DNA from: Rubrobacter sp.
GTDB lineage: Bacteria; Actinomycetota; Rubrobacteria; Rubrobacterales; Rubrobacteraceae
DNA length: 33,000 nt
Assembly (NCBI GenBank): GCA_013695475.1
Contig: JACDAJ010000098.1
Span: forward strand, 1 to 33,000
Direction: 5' to 3'
Shown: piece by piece, positions 1-7,066 of the stretch
Layout: every line of letters begins with the position of its first letter
Position numbering within the stretch: position 1 is the stretch's first letter
Position numbers and translations under genes: made by a program
Notes under the pieces: model-generated
The model's database searches: none
The model's input: the letters and a program-made list of their open reading frames with translations, nothing else
Told to the model about the DNA's origin: nothing

Positions 1-2
1 GT

Positions 3-182
3 GGGTTGCCATCGCATGTCGAGGTCGAGGCGTATATAAGCGGATTGGATGAGGTCAGCTACGCGAAGTGTGAGGACGTGAAATCCATCTCGGTCGAGCG
101 GCTGGAAAGACGCTTCGGCGCCGTTCCTCCGGAGGTTCTCGCCCGCATCCGGCAGATTCTTCGTTATCTCTTCGAACTATAG
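3..182 (+). CDS. MazF/PemK-type mRNA interferase toxin, C-terminal part (5' end outside window)
   Basis: The last 59 codons of a gene that begins before the window. The frame reads ...GLPSHVEVEAYISGLDEV, then VKSISVERLERRFG and ends ILRYLFEL. This matches the C-terminal third of MazF/PemK-like endoribonucleases: a strand, then a 'D-x-V-K/R-x-I/V-x-x-x-R-L' segment followed by the final helix. MazF toxins cleave mRNA at short motifs and are held inactive by a small antitoxin, normally encoded just upstream and so not visible here. The stop codon TAG is built from the TA target of the adjacent IS630 element plus the element's first G. The base after the other TA copy is also G, so the stop is the same with or without the element. 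No lesion is seen in the visible part. Confidence 0.75.
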   Translation, partial: GLPSHVEVEAYISGLDEVSYAKCEDVKSISVERLERRFGAVPPEVLARIRQILRYLFEL

Positions 183-190
183 AGCGGTTT

Positions 191-790
191 TCATATTGAG
201 TGATCCCGAGGCGTTTTGTAGTCGCAATGCCCGAAATAGCCTCGGGCGTCCTCGCCCGTGACCGCCCGAATCGCCTGTGTGGCCGCCTCGAAGAGAGCTT
301 GGAGGGTTCTCGCTTTCGCTCTTCTCATGAGGTTCTTCACCTTGGGGAAGGCCTGCTCGACGGGGTTGAAGTCCGGCGAGTAGGGAGGGGGCAGCCATAG
401 CTCGCACCCCTTCTCCTCGATGAGCTCCCTGACCCACCCGCTCGTGTGCACGGAGAGGTTGTCCATGACCACGATCCGCCCGGACACGAGGCCCGGAGCG
501 AGGACCTCCCTCATGTAGACGCCGAAGGAGACGGTGTCCGACGAACCCTCTATGCCCATCGAAGGCCCCATACCCTCCAACGTCATGGACGAGACCAGGG
601 TGGCGTTCCTGTCCCAGTTCCTCGGGGCTTCTCCATTCGCCCTCCCGCCTTTGGGCGCCCTGGCGTAGCGCGGGGTGAAGGTCGTGTTCGTCGAGGACTC
701 GTCCACGAAGAGCAGGCGTTTGGGATCCACGCCCCTCATCCGCTCCCGAAAATCTCTTCTTTTCGCCTCGTCCCGCTCGGCGGCCGCCAA
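191..790 (-). CDS. IS630 transposase, downstream frame (DDE catalytic domain)
   Basis: This is the DDE integrase-like domain. The first Asp lies in LLFVDESS, the second in IVVMDNLSVH, and the Glu in DFNPVEQAF. There are 34 residues between the second Asp and the Glu, the DD34E spacing of IS630. The segment LPPPYSPDFNPVE is the family hallmark. The annotated TTG start is probably not used alone: the domain should be made by -1 frameshifting from the 736-1155 frame at the A7G site (about 794-801). The protein cuts and joins the element ends at TA targets. No stop or frame lesion is seen inside the domain. Confidence 0.88.
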   Translation of the reverse strand: MAAAERDEAKRRDFRERMRGVDPKRLLFVDESSTNTTFTPRYARAPKGGRANGEAPRNWDRNATLVSSMTLEGMGPSMGIEGSSDTVSFGVYMREVLAPGLVSGRIVVMDNLSVHTSGWVRELIEEKGCELWLPPPYSPDFNPVEQAFPKVKNLMRRAKARTLQALFEAATQAIRAVTGEDARGYFGHCDYKTPRDHSI

Positions 791-1155
791 CGTCTTTTTT
801 TATATGTCCATCCGAGCTTTTGCCGTATGGCCCGGCTCATCGCCGAGACGGACACGCGAACGCCCGTCTTCTCTCCCCGCGTCTCGCAGTGGCTCTGGAG
901 GGTGGCGTCGTCGTTCTCTTCGAGCTGGCTCCACAACATTCGCTTCTCCTCGACCGTGGCGAGGATGCGGCGCTTCCTGCCCGTGGAGAACCTCGGCGAG
1001 AGGTCTTCGCCCGCCCTCCTTCTCCTCAGCCATCGTTTGAGCGTCGTGAGCGAGATGGAGAAGGCCCCGACGACATCCCTCCTGGGAACGCCCCGCTCGA
1101 CCGCCTCGACCGCCCTCGCCCTGAGATCCTTCGAGTAAATACCCATGCGCGACAT
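736..1155 (-). CDS. IS630 transposase, upstream frame (HTH DNA-binding part)
   Basis: This frame encodes the N-terminal helix-turn-helix region of an IS630-type transposase. It begins near MGIYSKDLRARAVEAVERG, has the VPRRDVVGAFSISLTTLKRWLRR helix-turn-helix and ends its homologous part at RQKLGWTYKKRRW. The latter is the usual sequence just before the catalytic domain. The reading then passes into a tail without family character. On the coding strand the junction reads TAT AAA AAA AGA, a run of seven A followed by G. A -1 shift there continues as K-T-L-A-A-A-E-R-D into the downstream frame and yields a roughly 320-residue transposase, the normal family length. ATG 1146 (MGIYSK) is an alternative start with a GAGG at a better distance. 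Confidence 0.85.
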   Translation of the reverse strand: MSRMGIYSKDLRARAVEAVERGVPRRDVVGAFSISLTTLKRWLRRRRAGEDLSPRFSTGRKRRILATVEEKRMLWSQLEENDDATLQSHCETRGEKTGVRVSVSAMSRAIRQKLGWTYKKRRWRPPSGTRRKEEIFGSG

Positions 1156-1254
1156 CCTCGCACATGGGCCACTTTATTTGCAAGCTGCTCTAGGCTACTT
1201 GCTAATACCATCGTAATGCCCAAAACGGGCGAAAGTAGCGCGTGCGTATTCCAC

Positions 1255-1959
1255 TCACCGGCGACGGAGAATGAAGACCGCCGCCCCGAACGCCGCCGCG
1301 ACCACCACGACCCCCGGAAGCACCCTGAAACCGCTCGTCGTGGGAAGCGCTTCCATCCCGGATCCCGAGCCTTCGCCTTCGGACGCAGCTCCCCCCGAAC
1401 CGTCGTCTCCGACATCGAGGAGAGCCGACATGATGACCGTTCGGATGCGTGAGACACCGCCTTCGGAGCCGGATGCTCCGGGGTCGAAGTCTCCGGCTCC
1501 GAACTCGGGCGAGCCGAACCCGGACGAGCCGAACTCGGAGCCTCCCACGGGCGAGCCGGGAGCCGTCGGCGGGGGATCATACTGTGAACTGAACGGTGTT
1601 TCGGCATCCCCATCGGGAGCCTCTCCCCCGGCGCCTTCGGAACTTGGCCCGCCCGCGCCACTCTCGCCCGTGCCGTCCGCGTCTTCGGATTGAGCGTCTT
1701 CCTCGTCCTCATCGGCGGAGGCCTCGTCTTCCGTTTCGTCTCCGGCCTCGTCTTCCGTTTCGTCTTCGATTCCCTCGCCGTCCGGCGGGGTGGCGGGGTT
1801 TCGGGGGCTTTCCGAGGTGGGTGCGTCGGCGGTATCCACGGTCGAGGGTTCGTACCAAAGCTGGTAGAGGAGCCAGCCGTTGGCAGCGAAAATCACCGCC
1901 ATGAGAGCGACGATCACCTTCCGTGTATATAGTTGCTCCAACATCTCGAACACCGCCAA
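1255..1959 (-). CDS. Acidic low-complexity surface protein with sortase-like C-terminus
   Basis: A 234-residue protein of no family I recognise. Residues about 14-33 form a hydrophobic segment that could be a signal peptide or anchor. Residues about 45-110 are almost entirely Glu, Asp, Ala, Gly and Ser (repeated EDETEDEA-like units). A Gly/Ser/Phe/Pro-rich stretch follows (GSEFGSSGFGSPEFG). The C-terminus has LPTTSG, then a roughly 20-residue hydrophobic segment and a terminal RRR. This is the layout of a cell-wall sorting signal, except that Ser replaces the Gly of LPxTG. The product may therefore be a wall- or membrane-anchored acidic spacer protein. The TTG start lacks a clear ribosome binding site, and ATG 1944 (MLEQLYTRK) is an alternative. 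The IS630 element lies 64 bp beyond its stop. Confidence 0.7.
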   Translation of the reverse strand: MAVFEMLEQLYTRKVIVALMAVIFAANGWLLYQLWYEPSTVDTADAPTSESPRNPATPPDGEGIEDETEDEAGDETEDEASADEDEEDAQSEDADGTGESGAGGPSSEGAGGEAPDGDAETPFSSQYDPPPTAPGSPVGGSEFGSSGFGSPEFGAGDFDPGASGSEGGVSRIRTVIMSALLDVGDDGSGGAASEGEGSGSGMEALPTTSGFRVLPGVVVVAAAFGAAVFILRRR

Positions 1960-2252
1960 TGAAACAATGAAGCGCCGACCAAAACAATTCCCTGCCCGCG
2001 TCCGGATCGAAGCCGAAAGCCGCCGAAAGCCGTCTCGCGCACGATTCCTTATGCTGAGCCTATACTATTCTGAGTTTAGAAGACAATGGAATGAGGCGAA
2101 CAAGGCGCCTCCACACGAAATTCGGCACGGCTTAGCATTGCGGCTAATACCACGTTCCGCCGCCGTATGGCACATTACATCCTTTCCGGGGGCGGATACG
2201 TAGTAATCTGAAAAGCCCATTCGAACCCGAGACACGGAGTCAGGAGACTGAA
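1960..2252. other. Divergent intergenic region, no gene seen
   Basis: This 293-bp spacer separates the divergent acidic surface protein and DUF3105 genes, so it should hold both promoters. It is locally AT-richer (CCTATACTATTCTGAG around 2060) than the genes. I found no -35/-10 pair of convincing quality on either strand, and no RNA gene. The AGGAGACTGAATTG before 2253 is the ribosome binding site and TTG start of the next gene. Confidence 0.5.
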
Positions 2253-2978
2253 TTGCGTCCGCAAACGTCACCGAAATGGAGGTTTCTCGCCCCCCTCCTC
2301 GCACTCACCCTCGTACTTGCCGCCGCATGCGGAGGCACAGACTCTTCCCAGGAACCCGCCGGAGAAGAGATGGACAGCGAGGAATCGTCCATGATGGAGG
2401 ACACCGCAATGGAGTCGTCCATGATGGAAGAAACGACCATGGATCTCTCGCAGCTCGCGGTCGGCCCCGAGGAGGAGGCGAACATGTCCCCCGCCGAGGG
2501 CATCGAGAAGGCCGAATCCCAGCCGCTCCCCGAAGACCCGCCCGAGGGCGTCGAGGTTTTCGACGCGACGACGAACGAGCTCGTTGACAATCCCTCGTAC
2601 GACCGAAGCCCGGCCACGAACGGCGACCACGACCCGTTCTGGTGGAACTGCGGCTACTACGACGAGCCGATTGACGAGGCGAAAGCCGTCCACAGCCTCG
2701 ACCACGGCGTCGTCTGGATCACATACTCCCCCGACCTCCCCGCCGAGGATGTCGAAACCCTCCGCGAATACGGTGCCGAGGAATACGTCATAGTCAGCCC
2801 GTACCCCGAGCAAAACGCCCCCGTCACGGCGACTTCGTGGCGCATACAGCTCGAGCTCGACGAGGCCGACGACCCGCGCCTCCGGCAGTTCGTGGACGAT
2901 TTCCGGGTCAGTGAGATCGCCCCCCTCGCGGGCAACGGATGCACCAAAGGCTCCGGGGAACCCGCCTTCTCCGGCTGA
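2253..2978 (+). CDS. DUF3105 domain lipoprotein
   Basis: A 241-residue exported protein. The N-terminus has basic residues, a hydrophobic core and the lipobox LAAAC at about residues 22-26, so it is probably lipid-anchored on the outer face of the membrane. A linker of about 50 residues rich in Met, Glu and Ser follows (repeats of SSMMED / SSMMEE). The C-terminal ~135 residues match DUF3105: NPSYDRSPATNGDHDPFW, WNCGYYDEPI, and the SLDHGVVWITY core, in which the HGVV segment is typical. The function of DUF3105 is not known to me. The TTG start is chosen because AGGAGA lies 5 bases upstream and the signal peptide begins directly after it. Confidence 0.85.
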   Translation: MRPQTSPKWRFLAPLLALTLVLAAACGGTDSSQEPAGEEMDSEESSMMEDTAMESSMMEETTMDLSQLAVGPEEEANMSPAEGIEKAESQPLPEDPPEGVEVFDATTNELVDNPSYDRSPATNGDHDPFWWNCGYYDEPIDEAKAVHSLDHGVVWITYSPDLPAEDVETLREYGAEEYVIVSPYPEQNAPVTATSWRIQLELDEADDPRLRQFVDDFRVSEIAPLAGNGCTKGSGEPAFSG

Positions 2979-3126
2979 CAATCTCCGGGGAGGGGGTTCA
3001 CAAAGGTACACCCTCCCTGATATGCTTCGAGTTTGTAAAATCCGTTCGGTCGCCGCTCGGTCTGAAAACAGGCGGCCATCGGATCATATGGGGCGTCAAC
3101 GAAAAACGAGCGAAGGAGGGGGTTCC

Positions 3127-3645
3127 TTGCCCGAAACACCATACATAGAATTGAAGTCCTCGACTCTGACAAAGCGCGTCGCCTTGACTGCGGCGGCCAT
3201 ATCGGTCTCGCTGTGCTTCGCGGCGAACTCGAACGCCGCGTCCGCGCAGGAAAACGCGGACGTTCCCGAGTACACAGTCATAAACGCTTTCCAGGCGTCC
3301 GGCGTGAACGAGGTTCGGGTAACCACCGAAGAGGCACGCGAGGCCGAGATGCGCCTCATCGCCGACGAACTCCGCGACGAAGGAAACGTCCCCGAGGACG
3401 GCACGCTCCTCGTCGAATACTATGACTCCGCCGACACCGCCGAGAACACCGGATTCGCCCTCGTCTTCGACAACGAAGACGCCGTCCTCGACACCGGGAC
3501 CACCGAGCAATTCGGCGAAGTCTACGACCGCGAAGACGCCGAGCGCATCATCGAAGAAGAGGGCGCGATGCGCGTCGTAAGCAACGAAGAATTCGCCGAA
3601 GAGAACGCCTCGATCTGGGATCGGATCAAAGGCTTCTTCGCCTGA
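3127..3645 (+). CDS. Small acidic exported protein of unknown function
   Basis: The ORF track starts at 2911, but that start overlaps the DUF3105 gene. TTG 3127 follows a strong GGAGGGGG site by four bases and is the better start, giving 172 residues. A signal peptide is visible (KRVALTAAAISVSLCFAAN, cleavage likely near SAQEN). The mature part is about 135 residues, strongly acidic and cysteine-free. It contains EYTVINAFQASGVNEVRVTTEE and ends IWDRIKGFFA, an amphipathic tail. I recognise no family. It follows DUF3105 by 148 bp on the same strand, so the two may be functionally linked envelope proteins, but this is only positional. Confidence 0.7.
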   Translation: MPETPYIELKSSTLTKRVALTAAAISVSLCFAANSNAASAQENADVPEYTVINAFQASGVNEVRVTTEEAREAEMRLIADELRDEGNVPEDGTLLVEYYDSADTAENTGFALVFDNEDAVLDTGTTEQFGEVYDREDAERIIEEEGAMRVVSNEEFAEENASIWDRIKGFFA

Positions 3646-3668
3646 AAGCGAATGGCAATTAGCGAATA

Positions 3669-3691
3669 GCCGCCAGCGAAAAGCTGGCGGC
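3669..3691 (+). terminator. Perfect 9-bp hairpin after the exported-protein gene
   Basis: GCCGCCAGC, a GAAAA loop and GCTGGCGGC form a perfect stem 23 bp after the stop codon of the 3127-3645 gene. No U-run follows, only GTGGCTTTCC. It could be a factor-dependent terminator or an RNA-stabilising hairpin. The right arm belongs to a 16-bp repeat found again at 4398. Confidence 0.5.
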
Positions 3692-3692
3692 G
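3677..3692 (+). repeat. 16-bp direct repeat, left copy (CGAAAAGCTGGCGGCG)
   Basis: The 16 bases are identical to 4398-4413. The upstream flanks are also related (ATAGCCGCCAG here, ATAGTCGC there). The two copies bracket about 720 bp with no credible gene. Confidence 0.7.
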
Positions 3693-4397
3693 TGGCTTTC
3701 CATGGGGTCGCGAGTCGAAAAGCGCATCGCCGTTCGCAAACGGCCACCGAGGCGGACTCACCGAACCTTATCTGGGCGACGCAAAGTCCGGTCGAAGAAA
3801 CCGTCGCTCGCCAAGCAACCTGTGATTCCACGCCACCGGAAAGCGACGCGAGGCTCCCCGTCCGCGCGGCTCCGTCCCACCGGAGGAGATCCGGCGGCGG
3901 CTCGCCGCGTCTCTTCTGTGGAGCTTTCCATGACCGGGCGGGTATGTCGCGGGAACGCGGCTGTGATTTTTGCGCGGAAGTCGGAAAAGCGAGCGATGGA
4001 ACTCCTCGAAGCCGACCTCCCGACCTCGGACACATCGCCCCATCGCTTCGAAACGAACTCCGTCGCGACGGGGTGATGGCGAGCCGGGCGAAGCGCAATT
4101 CAAAGAAACACGCCTCTCGGAAAAGCGAGCGACGAAGCCCCTGTTCACACGAAATCCGGATGAATGGTTTCGGGGTAAAGCCCGAATGCGGAGCGTCCAC
4201 TCCGAAGTCTCGGATCGCGGCGTGTGAGAGTTCGCCGGGCGGGGATACGCCGGCGGGGGAGCGAGCCGGAGCCTTCCCGAAGCAAAGCGACCCCGCTCCG
4301 GGAGGGGAGAGTCGCCGACCGACGAGGAATACGACCTTCGGGAAGTGATTGTCCGGATTCCGTATGAAAGCCGCGATCCACAAACGTAGATAGTCGC
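3693..4397. other. Gene-free stretch of about 700 bp between direct repeats
   Basis: Open frames exist on both strands (for example 218 residues at 3692-4348), but their products are Arg/Ser/Pro-rich with no domain, no ribosome binding site and no family resemblance. They look like GC-rich shadows. The sequence has internal echoes: CTTTCCATG at about 3697 and 3925, and TCGGAAAAGCGAGCGA at about 3981 and 4118. It may be decayed coding sequence, a non-autonomous element or a structured RNA region. I see no known RNA motif. Confidence 0.4.
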
Positions 4398-4413
4398 CGA
4401 AAAGCTGGCGGCG
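4398..4413 (+). repeat. 16-bp direct repeat, right copy (CGAAAAGCTGGCGGCG)
   Basis: Second copy of the repeat at 3677-3692, located just before the terminator hairpin of the MFS gene. Confidence 0.7.
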
Positions 4414-4414
4414 A

Positions 4415-4437
4415 GCGATTTCCGCGCCGGAAATCGC
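4415..4437 (-). terminator. Hairpin terminator of the MFS exporter gene
   Basis: GCGATTTCC, loop GCGCC and GGAAATCGC form a perfect 9-bp stem. It starts four bases after the stop codon of the minus-strand MFS gene. There is no U-tract, so termination may need Rho or rely on the stem. Confidence 0.55.
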
Positions 4438-4440
4438 GTT

Positions 4441-5679
4441 TCACCTCAAAACGTGCGACACCGCCGCTTTCATGATCCGGGCGGCTCGTTTCCGGCTCCT
4501 CGGGGCGAGGAGAAGCGCGAGAGCCGCCCCGATGAGAAGCACGCCGGGAACGAGGAACGGAGTGGAGAATCCGAAGGACGCCGCGAGAAGCCCCCCGCCG
4601 AGCGGCCCGACCCCGAATGCCACCGAAGTGACCGAAGCCGCGACCCCGAACGCGACACCGTGCCTCTCCGTCGCCACCGCCTCCCGGATGGCGAGGTTGA
4701 CGACCGGGATGACCACTCCCACGAAGAGGCTCGCGACGACGCGGAGAACCCACAACTCCGCCACGCTGTCCGAGGCGGCTTGCGGAAGGAACGCCAAACC
4801 GGAGAAAAGAAGCGCGAAGAAGACCACCGGACGAGGCTCGAACTTCGCGGCGAGCCTCCCGCCCGCCATCGCCCCGACCGCCGCCGCCAAAGCGCCCGCA
4901 CCGAGTATTTGCCCGGCGAGGCTCGCGACCCGCACCGGCTCCTCCATGAGCGTCGTGATGAACCCCGGAAGCACGGGCGCGACGCCCGTGATCGAGGCAT
5001 GCGCCACAAACAGCGCGAGAAGCACCGGAACAAGCCCGAGCCACGGTATCGGAGCCGCTCCGGGAGACTCCGCCCCTCCCTCGTCCTCGACCCTCTCCGG
5101 CTTCGCATCGCCGACGGCGAGGAGGACGAGTACCCCGGATAACGCGAGAAGCCCCGCCGTCACGGCGAACGAGGCCCGTATCCCTACGAGATCCGCGAAA
5201 ACCCCGCCCACGAACGGCCCCGCCGCCGCCGCGACGAAGATGACGGTTTGCAAAGTCCCGAGGCGGTTCCCTTCCCTCCCGGCGGGCGCGGTCTCCGATG
5301 CGAGCAAAGTCGCCGCCGCGACGGTTCCGGTGAGGCATCCTTGCAAAAGCCGGAGCCAGAGAAGATGCCACGGACTCGTCGCAAGACCCATGAGTCCGAC
5401 GACTATGGAACCCGCGATCGTCGCCCGAAGAAGCATGGATTTCGGCCCATACTTATCCGCGAGCCTCCCCCACAAAGGCGCGGTGAGCGCCATCGTGACC
5501 GCCGTCGCCGCATTCAAAAGCCCCGCCCACGCCGCCGCATTCCCCGCGCTTTCGACCCCGAGTTGCTCGACATAAAGCGGCATGAATGGCATCACGAACA
5601 TGAACCCCGTCGCCGCCGCAAGCTGCGAAATGAGAAGCGCCGCGAAGGCGAATTTCCCTTTCGAGTCGAAGCGCATCAT
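4441..5679 (-). CDS. MFS drug/metabolite exporter (DHA1-like, 12 TM)
   Basis: A 412-residue, very hydrophobic protein with 12 predicted membrane spans in two halves separated by an acidic loop near residues 195-215 (KPERVEDEGGAESPG). The loop after span 2 has motif A, GRLADKYGPKSMLL. The N-terminus (KFAFAALLISQLAAATGFMFVMPFMPLYVEQLG) resembles proton-driven multidrug exporters of the DHA1 group. A second motif-A-like loop, GGRLAAKFEPRP, lies in the second half. It probably exports a small hydrophobic compound by proton antiport. The substrate cannot be told. GGAGG lies seven bases upstream of the ATG. The gene stands alone, with a hairpin at its end. Confidence 0.9.
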   Translation of the reverse strand: MMRFDSKGKFAFAALLISQLAAATGFMFVMPFMPLYVEQLGVESAGNAAAWAGLLNAATAVTMALTAPLWGRLADKYGPKSMLLRATIAGSIVVGLMGLATSPWHLLWLRLLQGCLTGTVAAATLLASETAPAGREGNRLGTLQTVIFVAAAAGPFVGGVFADLVGIRASFAVTAGLLALSGVLVLLAVGDAKPERVEDEGGAESPGAAPIPWLGLVPVLLALFVAHASITGVAPVLPGFITTLMEEPVRVASLAGQILGAGALAAAVGAMAGGRLAAKFEPRPVVFFALLFSGLAFLPQAASDSVAELWVLRVVASLFVGVVIPVVNLAIREAVATERHGVAFGVAASVTSVAFGVGPLGGGLLAASFGFSTPFLVPGVLLIGAALALLLAPRSRKRAARIMKAAVSHVLR

Positions 5680-5876
5680 ACGTGCCTCCGACCCGGCTCG
5701 GCGTATGCGTCTTTAGTGGATGATGAAAGTGGAATTATCCGATTCTTCGGCGTTTCCCCGGAATACTCACCGCACTCCGGATATTCGTCCCCCTCGTATT
5801 CCCCGTCGGAGGACGGCTTTTCTGTCTTCTCTGGCGTGGCTTCTCCTCGTTTCGGCTGTCTATTCGATCTTAACAA
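5676..5876 (-). CDS. Possible 66-residue upstream ORF, ATGA-coupled to the MFS gene
   Basis: A short frame whose TGA overlaps the ATG of the MFS gene, the usual arrangement for translational coupling. The product is hydrophilic (SSDGEYEGDEYPECGEYSGE) and contains the MFS ribosome binding site in its last codons. Third-position GC is mixed and lower than in real genes here. There is no good ribosome binding site at its ATG. It may be a leader peptide or a chance frame. Confidence 0.2.
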   Translation of the reverse strand: MLRSNRQPKRGEATPEKTEKPSSDGEYEGDEYPECGEYSGETPKNRIIPLSSSTKDAYAEPGRRHV

Positions 5877-6247
5877 ACCTTCCGCAAGCGTCCACTCAAA
5901 CTATGACAATTTTCACATGAGCGGCGATGCCATGCACACGCTTCGCTCGTCGGCTTGTCGGCCAGAATTCGGGCGAGGAACTTTCGCTCGTCACGGCTCC
6001 GCGACATTACGGGCGACATTCCGGGAGGAATTCCGGCGGAGCCTCTCCGGCGAAGCCTCTCCTCCTTCACGGTGAAACTTCCGCCGGACGGGGGTTCGTC
6101 GCGGGAAAGCGGTGTCCTTCCGGCATCGGCACCGGCCAGAAAACGCGCCGTGAGCGGGTGGGTTCATCTTCGGAGCCTCTCCCTAAAAAGCTGACAGGCG
6201 CGAAGCAAAGCGGAGTGCGGAACGCGCCCCGCTTCACGCGCCCCGCT
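5877..6247. other. Intergenic region with short tandem repeats, no gene seen
   Basis: Together with 5680-5876 this forms a 568-bp spacer between the MFS and TauE/SafE genes. It holds two short tandem duplications: TCCGGCG(G/A)AGCCTC twice at 6032-6059, and CGCGCCCCGCTTCA twice at 6223-6250. The second runs into the TauE/SafE stop codon. I see no coding or RNA signal. The MFS promoter should be near 5880-5930, where the sequence is AT-richer, but no clean pair is visible. Confidence 0.45.
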
Positions 6248-6250
6248 TCA
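6223..6250 (+). repeat. 14-bp tandem duplication ending at the TauE/SafE stop codon
   Basis: CGCGCCCCGCTTCA occurs twice head to tail. The last three bases of the second copy are the TGA (read on the minus strand) of the permease gene, so one copy of the repeat contributes the stop codon. Confidence 0.8.
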
Positions 6251-6985
6251 CAATAACGCCCACGCGGCGGTCGCCACTCCGAGCGCGCCAGTGACGAAGA
6301 CGAAAAGGAGGGTGAGTTTTCGGAAGAAGGTTTCGGAGACGCGTTTGAGGATGCTCGTGCCGAGCGTTTTTCCGAGGATGGCCGCCGGGACGAGGATGAG
6401 CGAGACGGGGATGTCGCCCGACTCGACGAGGCCGCGGACGGCGAGGACGACGAGGCCGAAGACGCTCATGAACAGGAAATAAAGCGAGCTTGTGGCTCGG
6501 AAGGCATGTTTCGCGTAGTCGCGGGAGGCGAGGAGAAGGACGATGGGCGGCGCGGCGAGTCCCGTCGAGGTCGAGAGGGCGCCGCTCGTCCATCCGGCGA
6601 CGACCGTTCCCCACCGCGTCTTCGCGCCGGGGAGGCGTATCTCACGGAGAAGAAGCCCCGCCGAGAAGACGACGAAAACTCCGACGAAGAGCCGGATGTA
6701 TACGGGGTCAACGACCCGCAAAATCTCCGCGCCCATAACGACCCCTATGAAGGACGGGATTATGAGGGCGGCGACGATTCTCCGGTCGGCGTCGCGGAAG
6801 GAGTCGCGCACGACGTCGGCGCATATCACGATGGACATGACGACGGACAAAAATACGACGGTGCGAGGCTCGTATACGAAGAGGAGGATCGGGACGCTTA
6901 TAAGCGCGAGTCCGAAGCCCGTCAGCCCGGAAATAGTCCCGGCGGCGAACGCCGCGAAAAGCGCGACGACTATTTCCCATCCCAT
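6248..6985 (-). CDS. TauE/SafE (TSUP) family permease
   Basis: A 245-residue membrane protein with about eight hydrophobic segments in two repeats. The opening AAFAAGTISGLTGFGLALISVPILLF is the TauE/SafE signature, and the second repeat has GWTSGALSTSTGLAAPPIVLLL. The family exports or imports small sulfur-containing anions or organic acids (sulfite, sulfoacetate, thiosulfate and others). The substrate of this member is not evident. The length is normal. It follows the siroheme decarboxylase gene on the same strand, but a strong terminator lies between them, so it probably has its own promoter. The ATG start agrees with the hydrophobic N-terminus; the ribosome binding site is weak. Confidence 0.88.
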   Translation of the reverse strand: MGWEIVVALFAAFAAGTISGLTGFGLALISVPILLFVYEPRTVVFLSVVMSIVICADVVRDSFRDADRRIVAALIIPSFIGVVMGAEILRVVDPVYIRLFVGVFVVFSAGLLLREIRLPGAKTRWGTVVAGWTSGALSTSTGLAAPPIVLLLASRDYAKHAFRATSSLYFLFMSVFGLVVLAVRGLVESGDIPVSLILVPAAILGKTLGTSILKRVSETFFRKLTLLFVFVTGALGVATAAWALL

Positions 6986-7007
6986 TAAAAAGAGCCTCCC
7001 ACGCGAA

Positions 7008-7039
7008 AACCTCCGCCCGAATCACTCCGGGCGGAGGTT
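7008..7039 (-). terminator. Intrinsic terminator after the siroheme decarboxylase gene
   Basis: A perfect 12-bp stem (AACCTCCGCCCG / CGGGCGGAGGTT) with an 8-base loop. Read on the minus strand it ends in GGTTTTC, a short U-run. It lies 28 bp beyond the stop codon at 7067. Confidence 0.85.
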
Positions 7040-7066
7040 CTCAAATCATCCGTCTTTTGGCGGTTT

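Larger units (their letters stand above)
182..1190 (-). mobile_element. IS630-family insertion sequence, apparently complete
   Basis: A 1009-bp element lies between TA dinucleotides at 180-181 and 1191-1192, matching the TA target duplication of the IS630/Tc1-mariner group. The left end GAGCGGTTTTCATATTGAGTG and the inverted right end GAGCAGCTTGCAAATAAAGTG match at 15 of 21 positions. The element carries two overlapping transposase frames on the minus strand. Both frames are open, and the catalytic DDE residues are present, so the copy may still be active. It sits exactly at the stop codon of the mazF-like gene and downstream of the acidic membrane protein gene that ends at 1255. Confidence 0.85.

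Noticed and set aside
2998-4383. 461-residue minus-strand ORF across the 3127 gene and the gene-free region
   Set aside because: It is antisense to a gene with a signal peptide and strong ribosome binding site. It has no family pattern, and its length is explained by high GC.
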